From assembly GCA_028551475.1 (NCBI GenBank), contig CM052355.1, forward strand, positions 16,203,543 through 16,267,542: a stretch of 64,000 nucleotides of DNA, read 5' to 3'. The notes under the pieces are model-generated. The model ran no database searches and was not told the DNA's origin. It worked only from the letters and a program-made list of their open reading frames with translations. Origin of the DNA: Casuarina equisetifolia. Lineage: Eukaryota > Streptophyta > Magnoliopsida > Fagales > Casuarinaceae. Both the position numbers and the translations under genes were made by a program. Shown here one piece after another: positions 1 to 12,500 of this stretch (its first letter is position 1; each line of letters starts with the position of its first letter).

Positions 1-109
1 TGTTCTTTAATTCTATATTTTTCCATGTAAGACTTAACAATAGTTAACCTAATTTTCAAGTGGTTACACATTCATTACTTTCCTTTAATTTTGGATTTGT
101 TGACCTTTT

Positions 110-622
110 TGTTGAAGATTGTTGACATGGCATAACTTGTTTGCCATGGTGGATGACTTCTTTCATACTTAACATGGTAAGTAAACACAATGATTAATTT
201 GATTCTGCTTCTTTTTCATTTCTTAATCATTCTCAACACTCATATTTTTAGCATGCCATGATTTCCATTAGGTATTTTTGTCGTTAGGTATGATTAGGCA
301 GTGCAACAAGTTGCCCAAACTAGGGATAGCTTACTAAACTTTATCGTGGAGGGTTGAGAGCGGATAAAGGAAGACATGTAATCCTCTTGTTGTTAGATGG
401 AGATTGATCAACAATGCAAAATGATTCTTTTTTTGTGTAATTGAAATTGATTGTATTCTCCTTCTTTCTAGTAATTATTGAAACAAAAAAGGCACACTTC
501 CTTTACTTTTTCTTCTTGTATTTGTTGGTTTATGATTTGTAAGATCATATGGTTTGCCCAACTAATGCAAACAATTCCAAATGTTTGTCGTATTGTTTAA
601 TTTTTTATCTTTCTAGTCTACA
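110..622 (+). mobile_element. Copia-family LTR at the window start (third copy of a shared insertion)
   Basis: A 513-bp LTR that starts TGTTGAAG and ends CTACA. It is followed at once by a primer-binding site of the initiator-tRNA-Met type (TGGTATCATAGCC, from 623). The same LTR is found at 15906 (split), 42545 (split) and 48936. The left flank at about 41-109 also matches the flanks at 15830 and 42470, so this looks like the same ancestral insertion rather than an independent one. Degraded fossil. Confidence 0.8.
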
Positions 623-1010
623 TGGTATCATAGCCATGACAATATCCATCTCATGTCTTTTTCATCTTTTATTGCCTTACTTTTGTTTTCATCTTTTTGT
701 ATTAGTTCATTAAGACATTTTATCAAAAATTTATTAGGCATCATTTCTTTGTTACCTTACTCTTTTGAAAGTTTAATTTTCATGGGGCATTTCATCAAAC
801 ACTTATTAGTTATGTTTAAACTTGGAGTTTGTTTCATTATTGATGCATTCCATTGAGCAGCTACTAGGTAAGAATGGTGGTTTTTGGATTTCTATTCATT
901 TCAAAGACTAATCCTTTCACTAGGTCTTTTTGTTCAACATCTTCCAAGTGACCTTAAGAAGTCATCATTCTTTAAGATTGTCTTCAATTCTCAAGCATCA
1001 CTTCAACACC
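623..1010 (+). mobile_element. 5' internal region of the same copia fossil
   Basis: Primer-binding site followed by non-coding leader sequence. It is homologous to 20468-20885 and about 44681-45425. Similarity ends near 1010, where the element is truncated. The short open stretches here are not conserved as protein and are not reported as genes. Confidence 0.7.
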
Positions 1011-1975
1011 ACCCAAGACCACTCCTTATGTTTTTCCCCACACTAAACAAGAAGGAGGTGTACCATTTGAAAGCCATACAAGGATTCTTCAACCTGTAGA
1101 AAGGAAGAAACTTATGCCTACCATCCTTATGTCCTAGTTAATCAAGTTCTATAATTGAATTTTAACCCTTTAAATACATAATGGACAAAGCAAAAGATAC
1201 ATGCAAAACATCTTTTAGCCATAACAAGAGACATGATTGAAATCAAAAGGCATGTAGTAGTAGCAGAATTGATTTACCAACTTCACAAGTTTCACTTTAG
1301 TGACTACTATTTAGTATAAAAGTTTCCATAAAACAAGCAACATAGTTGTTAAAGATGTGAAGAACACTTTTAAACAAAGGGCCTACCAATTTCATTTCTA
1401 TTGAACAGTGTCACTGTTACCTTCTTAGTTCAACACTAAAAAATCATGCCCTTTTGACAAAGAATGGTTTTGTTTATAGCTTGATTCTTAGGACTAGTTT
1501 GGTTTATATGTACTTTAAGTGTGGAAAAACTAGCATACACGACCTAAAACAGCTCTTTTAGGATTCTACCTTCTAAATTGTAATGGACGATCTACACCCT
1601 AATTTGGCTTCCCTTTTTTAGTCTTTCTAGCTATCTTCACACACAAAACAACTAATGTAACTACTGCAAACATTCATTTCACACACACACAATTTGCATC
1701 ATAGTGGACATAACACACCTACATTTTTAAGGAAACAACACCTAATTTCACAAATAACGACTTCACACTAATTAGTTCTAAGGATTGCATGATGGCTTTC
1801 CCCTAATTAAACAAGGTTCTACTACATGTACTATTTTGCCCCTCTCGTTACTTCCAAAATACATGCTTTTAACAAAAATCTAGCAACCATAACCCACAAA
1901 GGGGCCCTTACTTTACAATTATCTACCAAGCCCACTACATAAAAGCTAACTCAAAATAGACTTGCGATAAACTCT
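1011..1975. other. Gene-free AT-rich stretch
   Basis: I see no gene. The right part, from about 1500, may hold the 3' LTR of the antisense gypsy fossil that begins near 1976, but I could not define LTR ends. Confidence 0.4.
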
Positions 1976-4900
1976 GTCCCCCCTTCAAAGAGGGACCTTG
2001 TCCCCAAGGTCAAAGTTTGGATCTCATAGGCAAAACTAATTAACTAGCTACCACATAACATTAGCTGTAAGAGACCTCTCCCACACCATTAATAACTTTA
2101 GCAAGCCTCTCCTGGTTCTCATCTTAAAAATAAGTTGTGGTTGAGCCATCACCATCCTTTTAGACTCCATAAAGGTTGGTAACTCAATTTGGACTTGTAC
2201 CTCTCTTCCAAAGCACTTCTTCAAAGCTTAGACATGGAATATCAAGTGAATTTTTAATCCTTCTAATAGTTTTAGCTTATATGCTAGAGACCCAATCATT
2301 TCCATCACCCTAAATTGCCTGTAATAGAATAGAGTTAATTTATAAGTCCTCATGCTTATGAAGAGCTGTCAGTAAGGCTGTAACCTTAGGAAAACCATAT
2401 CACCCACTTGAAACTCCTTATATGTTCTTCCATTGTCATGGACCCTTTTAATCCTAGTTTAGGAGTCAATAAGTATTTCTCTTAAGATTTTTATCATGTG
2501 ATCCCTTTTAATTAATTCTTTTTCTACTACCTCCACAAATATGGCTTCGGGTATATAATTTAGGAGATTTGGAGGAGGTCTTCCCTGACGATTTGTGTAT
2601 ATTAATATTGTAAGAAAACTCCACCCATGATAGCCATTTTAGCCTATTAGTTGGCTGATCAAAGGTGAAGCACTTTAAAAACATTTGCAACACTTTGTTA
2701 ACCGCTTTTGGCTGGCCATTTGATTGAGGATGATAAGCTATGGAAAAATTTAGCATTGTTCCTTGCAAATTAAATAACTCTTGCCAAAACAAACTAGTAA
2801 AAATCTTATCTTTATCAAATATAATCTTCTTCATCATCCCATATAGCTTATAGATGTTTTAAAAGAATGCTTCCATGAATGTGATTGCCATGTAAGGATG
2901 ACTGAGAGGTACAAAGTGAGCCATCTTAGATAACTTATCTTTTATCAGAAGTATACACATTTCCCCCCTTAAAGTTAGGTAGCCCTCCAATGAAATTCAT
3001 TGATAGTTCAATCCATACCTTTTATAAAGCCAAAAGTGGTTGCATTAAGCTTGTTGGTGGGGTGTTTAAGCTTTTATTTTGCTAGCAAGTCTAACACTCT
3101 TGGACCACTTCTTGGACTAGTTTCCTCATTTATTGCCAAAAGAACAAAGCTTTAACTCTTAGCAACATTTTATGAACTCCTTCATGAGATGCCATGTGAA
3201 TTTCTTCTACTAAAGGTCTCATAAGGTTGGAATTAGGGCCTAAATACATATGACCCTTGTAGAATATCACCTCATTCCTATATTGCCAATGCTTTTTTAG
3301 GATCCATGTATGTATCTGTTGCACCATTTTTTTGTCATCGAGGGTCATTCTCTACCTCATCTTGTATGAGTTCTACCCACAACAAAATAGGTGTAGAGGT
3401 GGTTTGTAAGCTTCCTTCTATTCCAATGTAGTCATTCATTTTCCCTTTGCAGGAAAGAGCATTTGTAGCCTTATTCTCCTTCCTTGGTTTGTATTTTATA
3501 GTAAAATCAAACCTTATCAATTTCACCAACCACTTTTGCTAGGTTGGTGTTGTAATCTTTTGCTCCTAAAGATGTTTTAGGTTCTTCTGGTCTATTTATA
3601 CTATGAATCTCTTTCTTAACAAGTAATTTCTCCATCTATTGACTGCTACAACTATCGATGTTAACTCTTTCTCTTAAGTCGACAAAAAAGCATTCTTCCT
3701 AGTGAATGATTGGCTAAAAAAAGCTAAGGGGTGCCCATGTTGTGACAATACTGCTCCAACCCCAATTCTTGAACCATTACACTCTAAGATAAAGTCTTGC
3801 TCAAAATTTGAAAAGGCCAACATTTGTGTAGAAACCATGGCTTCTTTTAGCTCAACAAAGGCTTTCTCTATTACCGAGTTTTAATTAAAGTTATTGTTTT
3901 TTTTAAACAAGGTAGTGATAGGTGTTGCAATCTTCACATGGTCTACAATAATACCTAGTGAGACCAAGAAATCCTCAAAGCCCATTAGTTTGAGTTGGCT
4001 TTTTCCAGTCAATCATGGCCTAAATCTTCTCCTTATCTACAGATACTCCTTTTGAACTAATCACATGACCTAAGTACTTGACATAATTCTGTCCAAAAGA
4101 GGATTTACTTTTCTTGAAAAATAGTAAGTGATCCTTTAGTAAGCTAAACACCTTTTCACCATGTTCCAAGTGCTCTTGCCAATTCCAACTATATACAAGA
4201 ATATCATCAAAGAAAACAAGCATGAACCTTCTCAAAAAGCCTCTGAAAATAGTGTTCATTGAGGCCTAAAATGTTGAAGTAATGTTACATAGCCCAAAAG
4301 ACATTAATAAATATTCATAATGGCCTTGGTGTGTCTAAAAAGTTGTCTTATACATGTCTTTAGGGTGCATCCTTATTTAGTGTTACCTCAATCTCAAGTC
4401 TATCTTAGTGAAAAAGCGAGCCCTATGCAACTCGTCTATGAGCTCTTCCACCATGGGAATTGGAAACCTATCCTTGATTGTTGGCTTGTTTAGGGCTTTA
4501 TAATTCATATATAACCTCCAAAATTTATCTTGTTTCTTAACTAAAAGTATTGGTAATGAGTACGGGCTAGTGCTTAGTCTAATTGCTCTTAAAGCTAACA
4601 GTTGCATCACCATATTTTCCAATTTACTTTTCTGATAATGTGGATACCTATAAGACCTAGTAGCAATCACTTCACTCCCTTCTTTCAAGGGGATTTTATG
4701 ATTAAACCCCCTAGGTGATGGTAAACTCTCAGGTTCCTTAAACAACTCATCATATTTTTGTAGGACCCGTTGCAGTTTCCTTTTGAATTGACTTTCTTCC
4801 ACTATTTCATCAACCATGTTTTCTCCTAATGATACCTTAGCTATGCCCTCTTGCACAACTTGTGTTTGCAACAAAAGCTCTACTTCTAAATGTGTGTAGA
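1976..4900 (-). mobile_element. Ty3/gypsy pol fossil, antisense
   Basis: Read on the minus strand, the usual gypsy pol order is present: reverse transcriptase start (4874-4383, with the KQD..WR..Y.ALN type motif), RT palm (around 4259-4020, FFDDILVYS motif), RNase H (about 4000-3540), integrase zinc-binding region (3348-3130), integrase core end (2837-2508, YHPQSNGQ motif), and a pol tail near 2000. The element is heavily broken, with many interruptions, and is old. No flanking LTR pair was identified. The matching gag-protease piece lies just beyond it in the opposite orientation. Confidence 0.85.
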
Positions 4901-4999
4901 ATGGCTGCAGAAAAGAGCAAGGAATTGACCAAAAGCTTAGCCTCTCCTCACTGATGCGTTGAACAACCTCTATGGACCATTTGCTTATGGAAATAGCTT

Positions 5000-5650
5000 A
5001 ATGGATCTTATTAAGCTACATTAAGTGGGCACTGTGGAGGAGCACAAGGTGAATTTCATGTAACTTCTCTTATAAGTAAACTATTTTAATGAAGATCAAG
5101 AAGTTATTTTCTTTTTAGATGGATGGATTAAAAGACAATTTGAGAAAAGAAGTGCAATCTAGGAACCCAATAGATTTGGCTAATGCTATTAGGTTGGATT
5201 TTTTGTGGGAAGGTAAGAGTACTTATTACAAAAAAAGATAGAGCTATGCCACCCAAACTTGCAACCTAACCAAATAATAGTTAGGGTAAAGGATTAGGGC
5301 TTTCAAAGACCCTTAAAAAGTTAACCCTAAAAGAAATCCAAGAAAGAAGAGACAAAGGACTTTGTTCTAATTGTGATAAGCTATTTACTCTTGGCCATTG
5401 TTGCAAGAATAGGTTATTTGTGATATCAATAGAAGAAAATGATGACAAAAGTGATAAGAAGGCTAGTGTAGTGCTGGAGGGGGTAATGCATGAGCAGGGC
5501 GTTGATGAACCAATCCCAATAATTTTGTGTAAGGCTATGAAGGGTTATACAACATTAAAGATAATGAAAGTGTGGGGTGCTTTTAGGGGTGAGTCTAACA
5601 AAGTGTGTATTTTGATGGACTTGGGAAATAAATTGGGAAGAGAGATATTG
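5000..5650 (+). mobile_element. Ty3/gypsy gag-protease remnant, sense
   Basis: The plus strand encodes a gypsy gag tail at about 5099-5220, a CCHC zinc knuckle near 5355-5410 (CSNCDKLFTLGHCC) and the start of the aspartic protease region at about 5500-5640. It lies head to head with the antisense pol fossil at 1976-4900. Either one element was broken and inverted, or two related elements abut. Degraded fossil. Confidence 0.7.
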
Positions 5651-5669
5651 TTGTGTTTGGAGCCATGAT

Positions 5670-6150
5670 TGTGGTTTTTGCTCACATTAGACTGCAAAAA
5701 GGAAGCTCTAGAGTTTATTAGGAAGGTGGTTGAAGAGGGGATAAGGCTGAATTCAATTATAATGATTACAATACTTTTTGTTATTGGAGAAGTTTGTGCT
5801 CATAAATTTGGCTTGCAAGTTCATGCTTATATTGTTAGGACAATGAGTTCCTCAATGGAGATAGGTCTTCTATGCCTCAATGGAAAGGAATACTATTTGG
5901 TGGATTGCTTTGCTGTTAGGTTATGCCCTAATGAGGGGCTTAAGCAAGTTGTGAGATCAGTAACTTGAACGTAACCAAATGTGTTTAAGACTAATGTTGT
6001 GATAGTTGCCACCATTCTTTTGGTTTGTGTAAAGTTGAGGGCTCCAAAGCAAGGAAAAAAAGTTCACAATTATGGTTTGAATAATTGGTTCCTACCTAAT
6101 CTACCTATCGTTTACCTTACCAAGACATGTTGTGACTGTTGCCACTGTCT
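5670..6150 (+). pseudogene. Pentatricopeptide-repeat (PPR) protein fragment
   Basis: The plus strand carries text typical of plant PPR proteins of the PLS class. Residue runs such as EALEFIRKVVEEGIRLNSI and GLQVHAYIVRT are followed, in another frame after 5969, by NVVIVATILLVC and LRAPKQGKKVHNYGL. About two to three repeats are present. Stop codons separate the pieces, and there is no start region, targeting peptide or C-terminal E/DYW domain. PPR proteins normally bind organellar RNA, but this fragment cannot. It lies directly against the gypsy gag remnant in the same orientation and at the left edge of duplication copy A. The counterpart edge of copy B near 32738 shows no PPR text, so the fragment is outside the duplicated unit. 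Confidence 0.55.
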
Positions 6151-6665
6151 TCTTCCTCATTGAACTCGAAGGCCATGCTTCCCTCTCTTGTCTAGGTTCA
6201 TTAAGTTTGTTCTTGAAACTTGATGATGGATAACCCATAACTTAGTGATCTACAAATGTATAGATCCTTTGTCACTTCATGCATCAAATGTTTTATGGTC
6301 AACACTTACATCCAATGGAGGATGGGAAATGTTGACATTGAAATTTCTATATCTACAAATTGGGCTTATGTGGGACTCTCCTTAGACAAATTTTCTCAAA
6401 CTTATGATAAATATAGTTTGATCTTTTGTTGGTTTGCTTTTACCAACTAACTTCATGTACATATCTTACAAACCAAGTTATAGGTTGTGGCGAGGGGAGA
6501 GAACTTTCAAAAATTTGTTGTCAAGTGCGTATGAATAGTTGAAGCATTCATGTCTTGAAAAGCAAATGTCTTCTACCATGCTAGGATAATATGTTTTAGT
6601 ATTTGGGTCAATCTCTCACTTAGGTCATAGGCCCACCTAATCTCTTAATGCTTTTGAATTGGGCT

Positions 6666-7273
6666 TGTTAGAAAATATTAAGATATTTTTAAGATAAAAT
6701 GTTTAGCTTACTCCAAAAGTTAGGTCAAGATTAAGAAAAACTTCCTTTTAATTTAAAAAAATCTTCAAATGCATGTCTTGGTAAGGTAGGATTATTCACA
6801 CAATTAATATGGCCCCTCATTATGATATGGTTATTAGGGGAGAAACCTAGAATGCATATTAGGCAAAGAAAGAAACCTAGGCTCTAATACTATGTTAAAA
6901 AATATTGATTTATTTTTTAAATAGAAGACTTAAAGTTTAACTCAAAAGCAAACTCAAAAGTAGGACGAACTTTTTTTATATTTAAATAAATCTTTGGTCA
7001 TATGTCTTAATAATGTGAGATAATCTATACTATTAACATGGCCCCTCACCATAATAAAGATATCAAGGGAGAAACTTAGGATGTATGTTAGGCCAAGGAA
7101 GAAATTTGAATATACTACATTAAAAAATATTAAGATACTTAAATATAAAAGTCCTTAACCCAACCTTAAAGCTAGCTTAAGAGTATGAGGAAATTTTTGT
7201 TATTACTATTTATAATTTAAACAAACCCTTAAGCACATATCTTGGGAGTATGAGACAATTCACATTGTTTACA
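6666..7273 (-). mobile_element. TRIM element with three LTR units
   Basis: Absent from the matching place in copy B (near 33020), so it inserted after the duplication. Three LTR-like units start near 6666, 6893 and 7122, separated by two short internal regions. Read on the minus strand, the internal regions show a purine tract (reverse of TGGCCCCTCA) and a primer-binding-site remnant (reverse of GGCTCTAATACTA). The outer ends are TG and CA, with imperfect 5-bp flanks GGGCT and ACGCT. No coding capacity. The LTR-internal-LTR-internal-LTR layout indicates a tandem multimer. Confidence 0.75.
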
Positions 7274-7278
7274 ACGCT

Positions 7279-8892
7279 TACCAAGTTATAATTCGAGATT
7301 TGTGTCAATCAAGTGAAATTCGAGAATCTACCTCATAGTACAAAGACAAATCTCATTAGTAAAGAGATTGATCTCCAATGAGATTCAAAATAATCGAGAA
7401 GAATTAAGATTTAACAAATATTTCTTGTTTGGGATTTGCATTATGAGATCTTTGCTTGAGATGTGCCAGCCGGATGAGAAGCATACTTAGCGAGATTCTG
7501 TTCAATTGGGGTTACCAATAATGGATTTTGAGCTAGTAGGAGAGACTGGCCCTTACAAAGAAAAGACAAAGCTATTTTCAAAGTCAACGTAAACTATTAT
7601 TTGAAAAGAATGTGAAAGAAGTTCAAACAATGTGAGAATATAGCTTCAGATCTCCACCTTTTCTAGTCTCTTAGCCAATTATTTTACTAGGTGGAAGTAG
7701 CTATCAACAAATTCTAAAGAAACAGTATAAGAATCTCAACTTCTTTTTACCTTTGTCTTACTCTGAGCATGCGCGCCCAACAAAAAGGTCCCGGTAGCGG
7801 TAGGTGGACGGACCAATGACTAGGTTTTCCCAGATCTCCACAAGAACGTGTAAATAAACAAATGCTTTTTAGACAATATTCTTTCAGTGACTTCTTTTGA
7901 TATGTTGACTGGAATCAACAAAAAACTAATTCCTTTGGATTTATCTATCTATACTTAAAATTTTCATTTGAATTGTTCTTAATCAAAATCAAAATTTTAA
8001 TACAAAGAAAACTATCATCATAAGTTAGAATTCATGAGCAAATTAGGAGATATCATCAAGCCAGTCTTCTATAGTAGTTCAAGTAGAGTTATCGTAAGAT
8101 TTCAATTTAAAAGTATCAGGTTCAAACTAACCCAATCCCTCCCCTTCACTTAAAATATATGGAAAAACAATTATCAAAACCAAAACAAACTAAAATGAAT
8201 AGACAAAAAGTATTATCAAAATTTTAAGCAAAATTGATCAAAGATCACTACAATAGAAGGAAATAGATAAATAATATTGCTAAGCTCTATTATTTTTAGC
8301 AAGCTTGACCACCAGAGGAGGGTTAGCAAGAAAATATGTGGATTACTAAGAAAAGTTGGGTAGAGTCTCCTTTTAATATTAAGCTCAAACCAATTCCAAA
8401 CACAATTAGTGATAATAAAAAATACATTGAACACTACCATTATTGTTATGTTATTGTTATGTTATTGTTATGTTATTGTTATGTTATTGTTACATTATTA
8501 CTATTTTGCATTGCTAACCAATTATCACTAAATCAATGACTACCACTAGAACTAGTAATACTAATAGTTAAGGAATACCATTTTTTGGATTCTGGATTAT
8601 CCCTGCTTCCTCTTGAAGGCTAAGTCCTCTTATTTCTCTTTAACTTGTTGCTCTAGGTCAATTATCTAGACTTCCTTATTAAGCCATGTGGGCTGGGTTG
8701 GGTCATAACAGTGATTGACCCCTAGGACTTTTTGCCTTGACCGAGTTATGCTTTTCTTGACTTGGCATCCCCAAGCTTCTTGGTCAATCTTTGTTGGTCC
8801 TTTTGTCACCCCTTGATTTGTTTTTCTCCTCCTCAATCCGTACTTGTGGACTATAGTTTGAGTGGAATTTGAATTGTGGAACCAAAACTTTA
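7279..8892. other. Duplicated non-coding block (counterpart about 33026-34560)
   Basis: Conserved between copies A and B with no open frame conserved as protein. It contains a minisatellite at 8440-8495 found only in A. I see no RNA gene or regulatory element I could support. Confidence 0.6.
8440..8495. repeat. Minisatellite, 11-bp unit
   Basis: About five head-to-tail copies of TTATTGTTATG. Copy B lacks it at the matching position. Confidence 0.85.
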
Positions 8893-9177
8893 GTATTAGA
8901 AAGTCTGAAGCTTAATCCAAAAACTTATCCATGAGTTAAAAGGTTTTTCTTTTATTTAAGATTTACTTTAGGAATATTTTCTTTTGATATGAGACTTTCT
9001 TCTTACACATATTCTCCCATAGACTGAGCATCATTGGACTCAAAATTGCATAGGGTGAAGCAAATTCAAATTAGTTTGATACCATGTCAAAATGCCAAAA
9101 CTCCTAACCCAAGAACTAACTCATTCATTTGACAACATTCTTTCATTTAAACTTCACTTTAAGGATTTTTTTTAACA
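8893..9177 (-). mobile_element. TRIM-like element, copy A only
   Basis: Two LTR-like units (from about 8895 and 9086) flank a short interior. The interior ends with a reversed primer-binding-site remnant (TTTGATACCATGT near 9075). At the matching site copy B (near 34575) runs straight through without it. No coding capacity; degraded. Confidence 0.6.
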
Positions 9178-9221
9178 TTAACCACCACAATATCTAAAGG
9201 ATTGTGGATGTTAGAAGGTTC

Positions 9222-9525
9222 AAAGGTTCAAACTAAAAGCTATCTCAACAACTAAAAATACACTTGATTTAAGTTTCACTACAAAGAATCACATATTTAA
9301 TGTGAGACTTTTTCTTGTACACACATCTTCTGAAGTTGAATAATGTGGAGCTCAAAGTTACATAGAATGGAATAAATTTAACTTAGGCTCTAATATCATT
9401 TTAGAAAACGCAATCTAAAAGATGACTAAAGAGTTAGAGAAATACTTCTTTTTTTGGTTTAAGTCTCATTACATGGGAATCACATATTTGATATAATACT
9501 TTCATTATACACAGTAGAGATAAAA
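9222..9525 (-). mobile_element. Second TRIM-like element, copy A only
   Basis: Same layout as the element 45 bp to its left: an LTR-like unit, an interior ending in a reversed primer-binding-site remnant (GGCTCTAATATCA near 9385), then a second LTR-like unit. Copy B lacks it near 34620. It shows local clustering of one TRIM family. Confidence 0.6.
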
Positions 9526-9529
9526 GCTT

Positions 9530-12500
9530 AAAAGAGGATTATTTTCGAGCTCATTCCAGTCCACAGTAAATTTATACGGTTGACACATATTACAAGTTTA
9601 AACCGCGTTGTTCTTTGTCGGTCTACGAGAACATCGACTTGATCTCTTTGATAGTGTTGCAGCTGTCTCCCTAAATCATACTCTCACATTAGGCCAAGGT
9701 TTTTCTTATCACTTTCCCACGAAGAGGCAATGATGCTTTCTGAGTTCTAAACCTATATTTGCGCACATAGTTCCATAGTTTAATCCAAAACTTAAGGCGA
9801 CGGGTCTTAAAATCTCACTTGATATAATAATAGCTTTACCACTAACTAAAAAAGTTGCTGTCGGTGGAAAAAAGGAATTGCTCTTTGTTCAGTGAATGAT
9901 GACAAGGTATTTATGTTGATTTGGGGATTAGGAGGACCAAGTCCTCTATCACTTGAAATCAAATTGCCTGGAAGCGGGGTAGGCGTTCGGCCGCCATCAA
10001 GGTGCACCAGAAAATGGTACTTTTATATTCTTCATCATAACTTTAGGGAATATGTTCGATTATATTTTGTTTTTTAGGTATTCAATCGATCGAATGGGGT
10101 TACGAGCGATGGAGTTTACTGAAGAAAGAAATCAGATAGGCTTGATTTTCTAGATTAGAAATCATATTAAAATTGTAATTTGTTTTTTTTTTTAATTGCG
10201 TCGCTCATTTCAACGTGTATAACACTTGAAACTAAATGCAAGAAATGTTCATCCCAACCCCAGAAAAAACAAAGAATAAGGGATGGAGAAACACGTGGGA
10301 TCGTGGTAACTAGACTTAGTCAAACTTGAATTTTCCACTGACAAATGATACAAATTTCAAGGCAATATGGGTGTATAACTGGATATATTTCTGATGTTGG
10401 TCAATCAGGAGCCTGGAGAACGCGGAGATGGAAACTATATACTTGGAGAGATCATTCAAAATCAAAGAAAGACCTGACAAAACATTGATGATGTTGTTGA
10501 TTATGAGCATCTACAACGTTGATGTTTTACAGAGTGTTTCAGGTTAGTTTAGGCTAGTCTTCTTTTCATTATTAGCATAGAGATAACTGGAGCTCAGCAT
10601 GATCCAGCTGTTCCCAAACGTTTCAGATAGCAGGAAAAACCCACTCTAAACCAAAATAGCATGCGGGGAATTGCTGGACATGCACTAAGTTGTTGCCCCC
10701 AACAAGTACAAAAGTTGACTTGTGAGGAAGAGGTTTGCGCCTAGGCCAATACCAAGATAAATATTAAGAATGTTTTCTTAGCTTCGAATTTAGTCAATAT
10801 AGGTATTGATTGACAAATTGATTAATTTTAGATTTGTTGGTACAAACTTACCTTTTCACCCAAAACAATCGATTAATTCTATTAGTAAATATAGTTCAAT
10901 AAGGTGCAATAAAGTTTAGGTCAACAGTGTTGAAAGACCCATGCTAATTGAGTATTATGAACACTAGTAAGGAAGAAATAGTGATGATAGTGTTACTTAA
11001 AAAAACAATTTGACATGAAAACATTAACCCATAAAAGAACAAAAGAACATAGGAACCTAGAAGTATATGAATGTAAGCTAACATGGTTAGGATATGGATT
11101 AATACACTCGATATCATCACACAGAATCTACTGCTTAGAGAGTCTTTAATCGTGTGCATAAACATAGATTTGAAATATATCCACAAGTCGCATTTAAATG
11201 GAAACAAAACTACCACAGAATGCACTGTGTTCTATAAATAAATAAAAAATAGTAATGTAAAAGAGGATTATATATGCAAAAACATTCCTCTAATGGACAA
11301 GTGATCTGAGAGAAGAGTAGGAAAAACAATAGTTTTGGGATATTAAAAAGTTAAAACGCATAGAAATTACACGGGAATAAATTTTAATTCTATAGCTAAA
11401 GTTGAAAATTTACGGTTCTTATTTTTTCTAAGATAAGGAAATATTGTTCTTAGTTATCAATATATTATGGTACGCAGTCAATATGCCAAAATGCCAAAGC
11501 TTGCTGGTGTACTACAAGTTATATCATTTGAATACAGTCCACCACTTGAGTCTCCATAAATCTGAGCATGTCATGGACCCTACAAGCCCATAACATAATA
11601 TATTCATTTTTTACCAAAAAAAAAAAAGAAAAAGAATCTGTCTTTTTTCTCTCGTGGAACAAATATGTCTCTCCCTCAAATTGCCTCCCCGATAAGAGAC
11701 CCTCTAATTTGTTTCACTTATTGATTGCTCAGTAATCTGTATCGTTTTATCAACCGTCCGCTATTGAACTCACGTGAAAACAAAGTAGTTACCATGATTG
11801 AGCTTTCTTTTATCAGTGCTCACCAAACAGGACTAACCAAGGTATTATTTCTTTCAAACATAAGGGACGAACAAACGAATTTGTATGGAATGTATTTATG
11901 CATTAGCTATTGTGAGAAGCTTATATTTTCTTGTATATTCTACAATTCAGTGTTTCTTTTTCTTCATTGTTTTTTTCTCTTTTTGTCTGTTCGGGTAGGC
12001 CCCTGCTTCTCTACGCTAAGCAGCAGCAGAGAAAGCTTTGGGGGATCAATAATTTTCTGAGTTTACAGTCCATTGATTAATCGTCAGAATGGAAAAGATT
12101 GTTATTTGAGATTCAGTTTTGTTTTACGCTTTTCTGGGTTGATGGAAAGAAATCAGTTCTTCCAACCTCTTGCTCCACTACTGGTAGGCCCTTTTCTTTT
12201 GGAATGTTTAGAGGTGGCGGCCAAGATTGGAGAATTAATTGCTTTTACATTAATCCATGATATGTAAATCACCTTAAAAGAAAGATCATGAATCTTCTCT
12301 GAAATGATTGAGATTGGCCTAATAGCAGTCTTTTACTGTATCAAAAGTGTAGGAATGAAGATTTTTTTATTTATTTAAAAAGTAGCCCCATCCTACTTTG
12401 CATCTTATTTACATTTAGTGGAGCGTAAAGTTGTTTAATGTCTATTTGAATGAATCAGGATTCCCAACGATTTATTGTACAAATTTCATGTAATTCAGAT

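Noticed and set aside
8336-8539. Open frame with repeating YCYVIV text
   Set aside because: It is the translation of the 11-bp minisatellite; not conserved in copy B.
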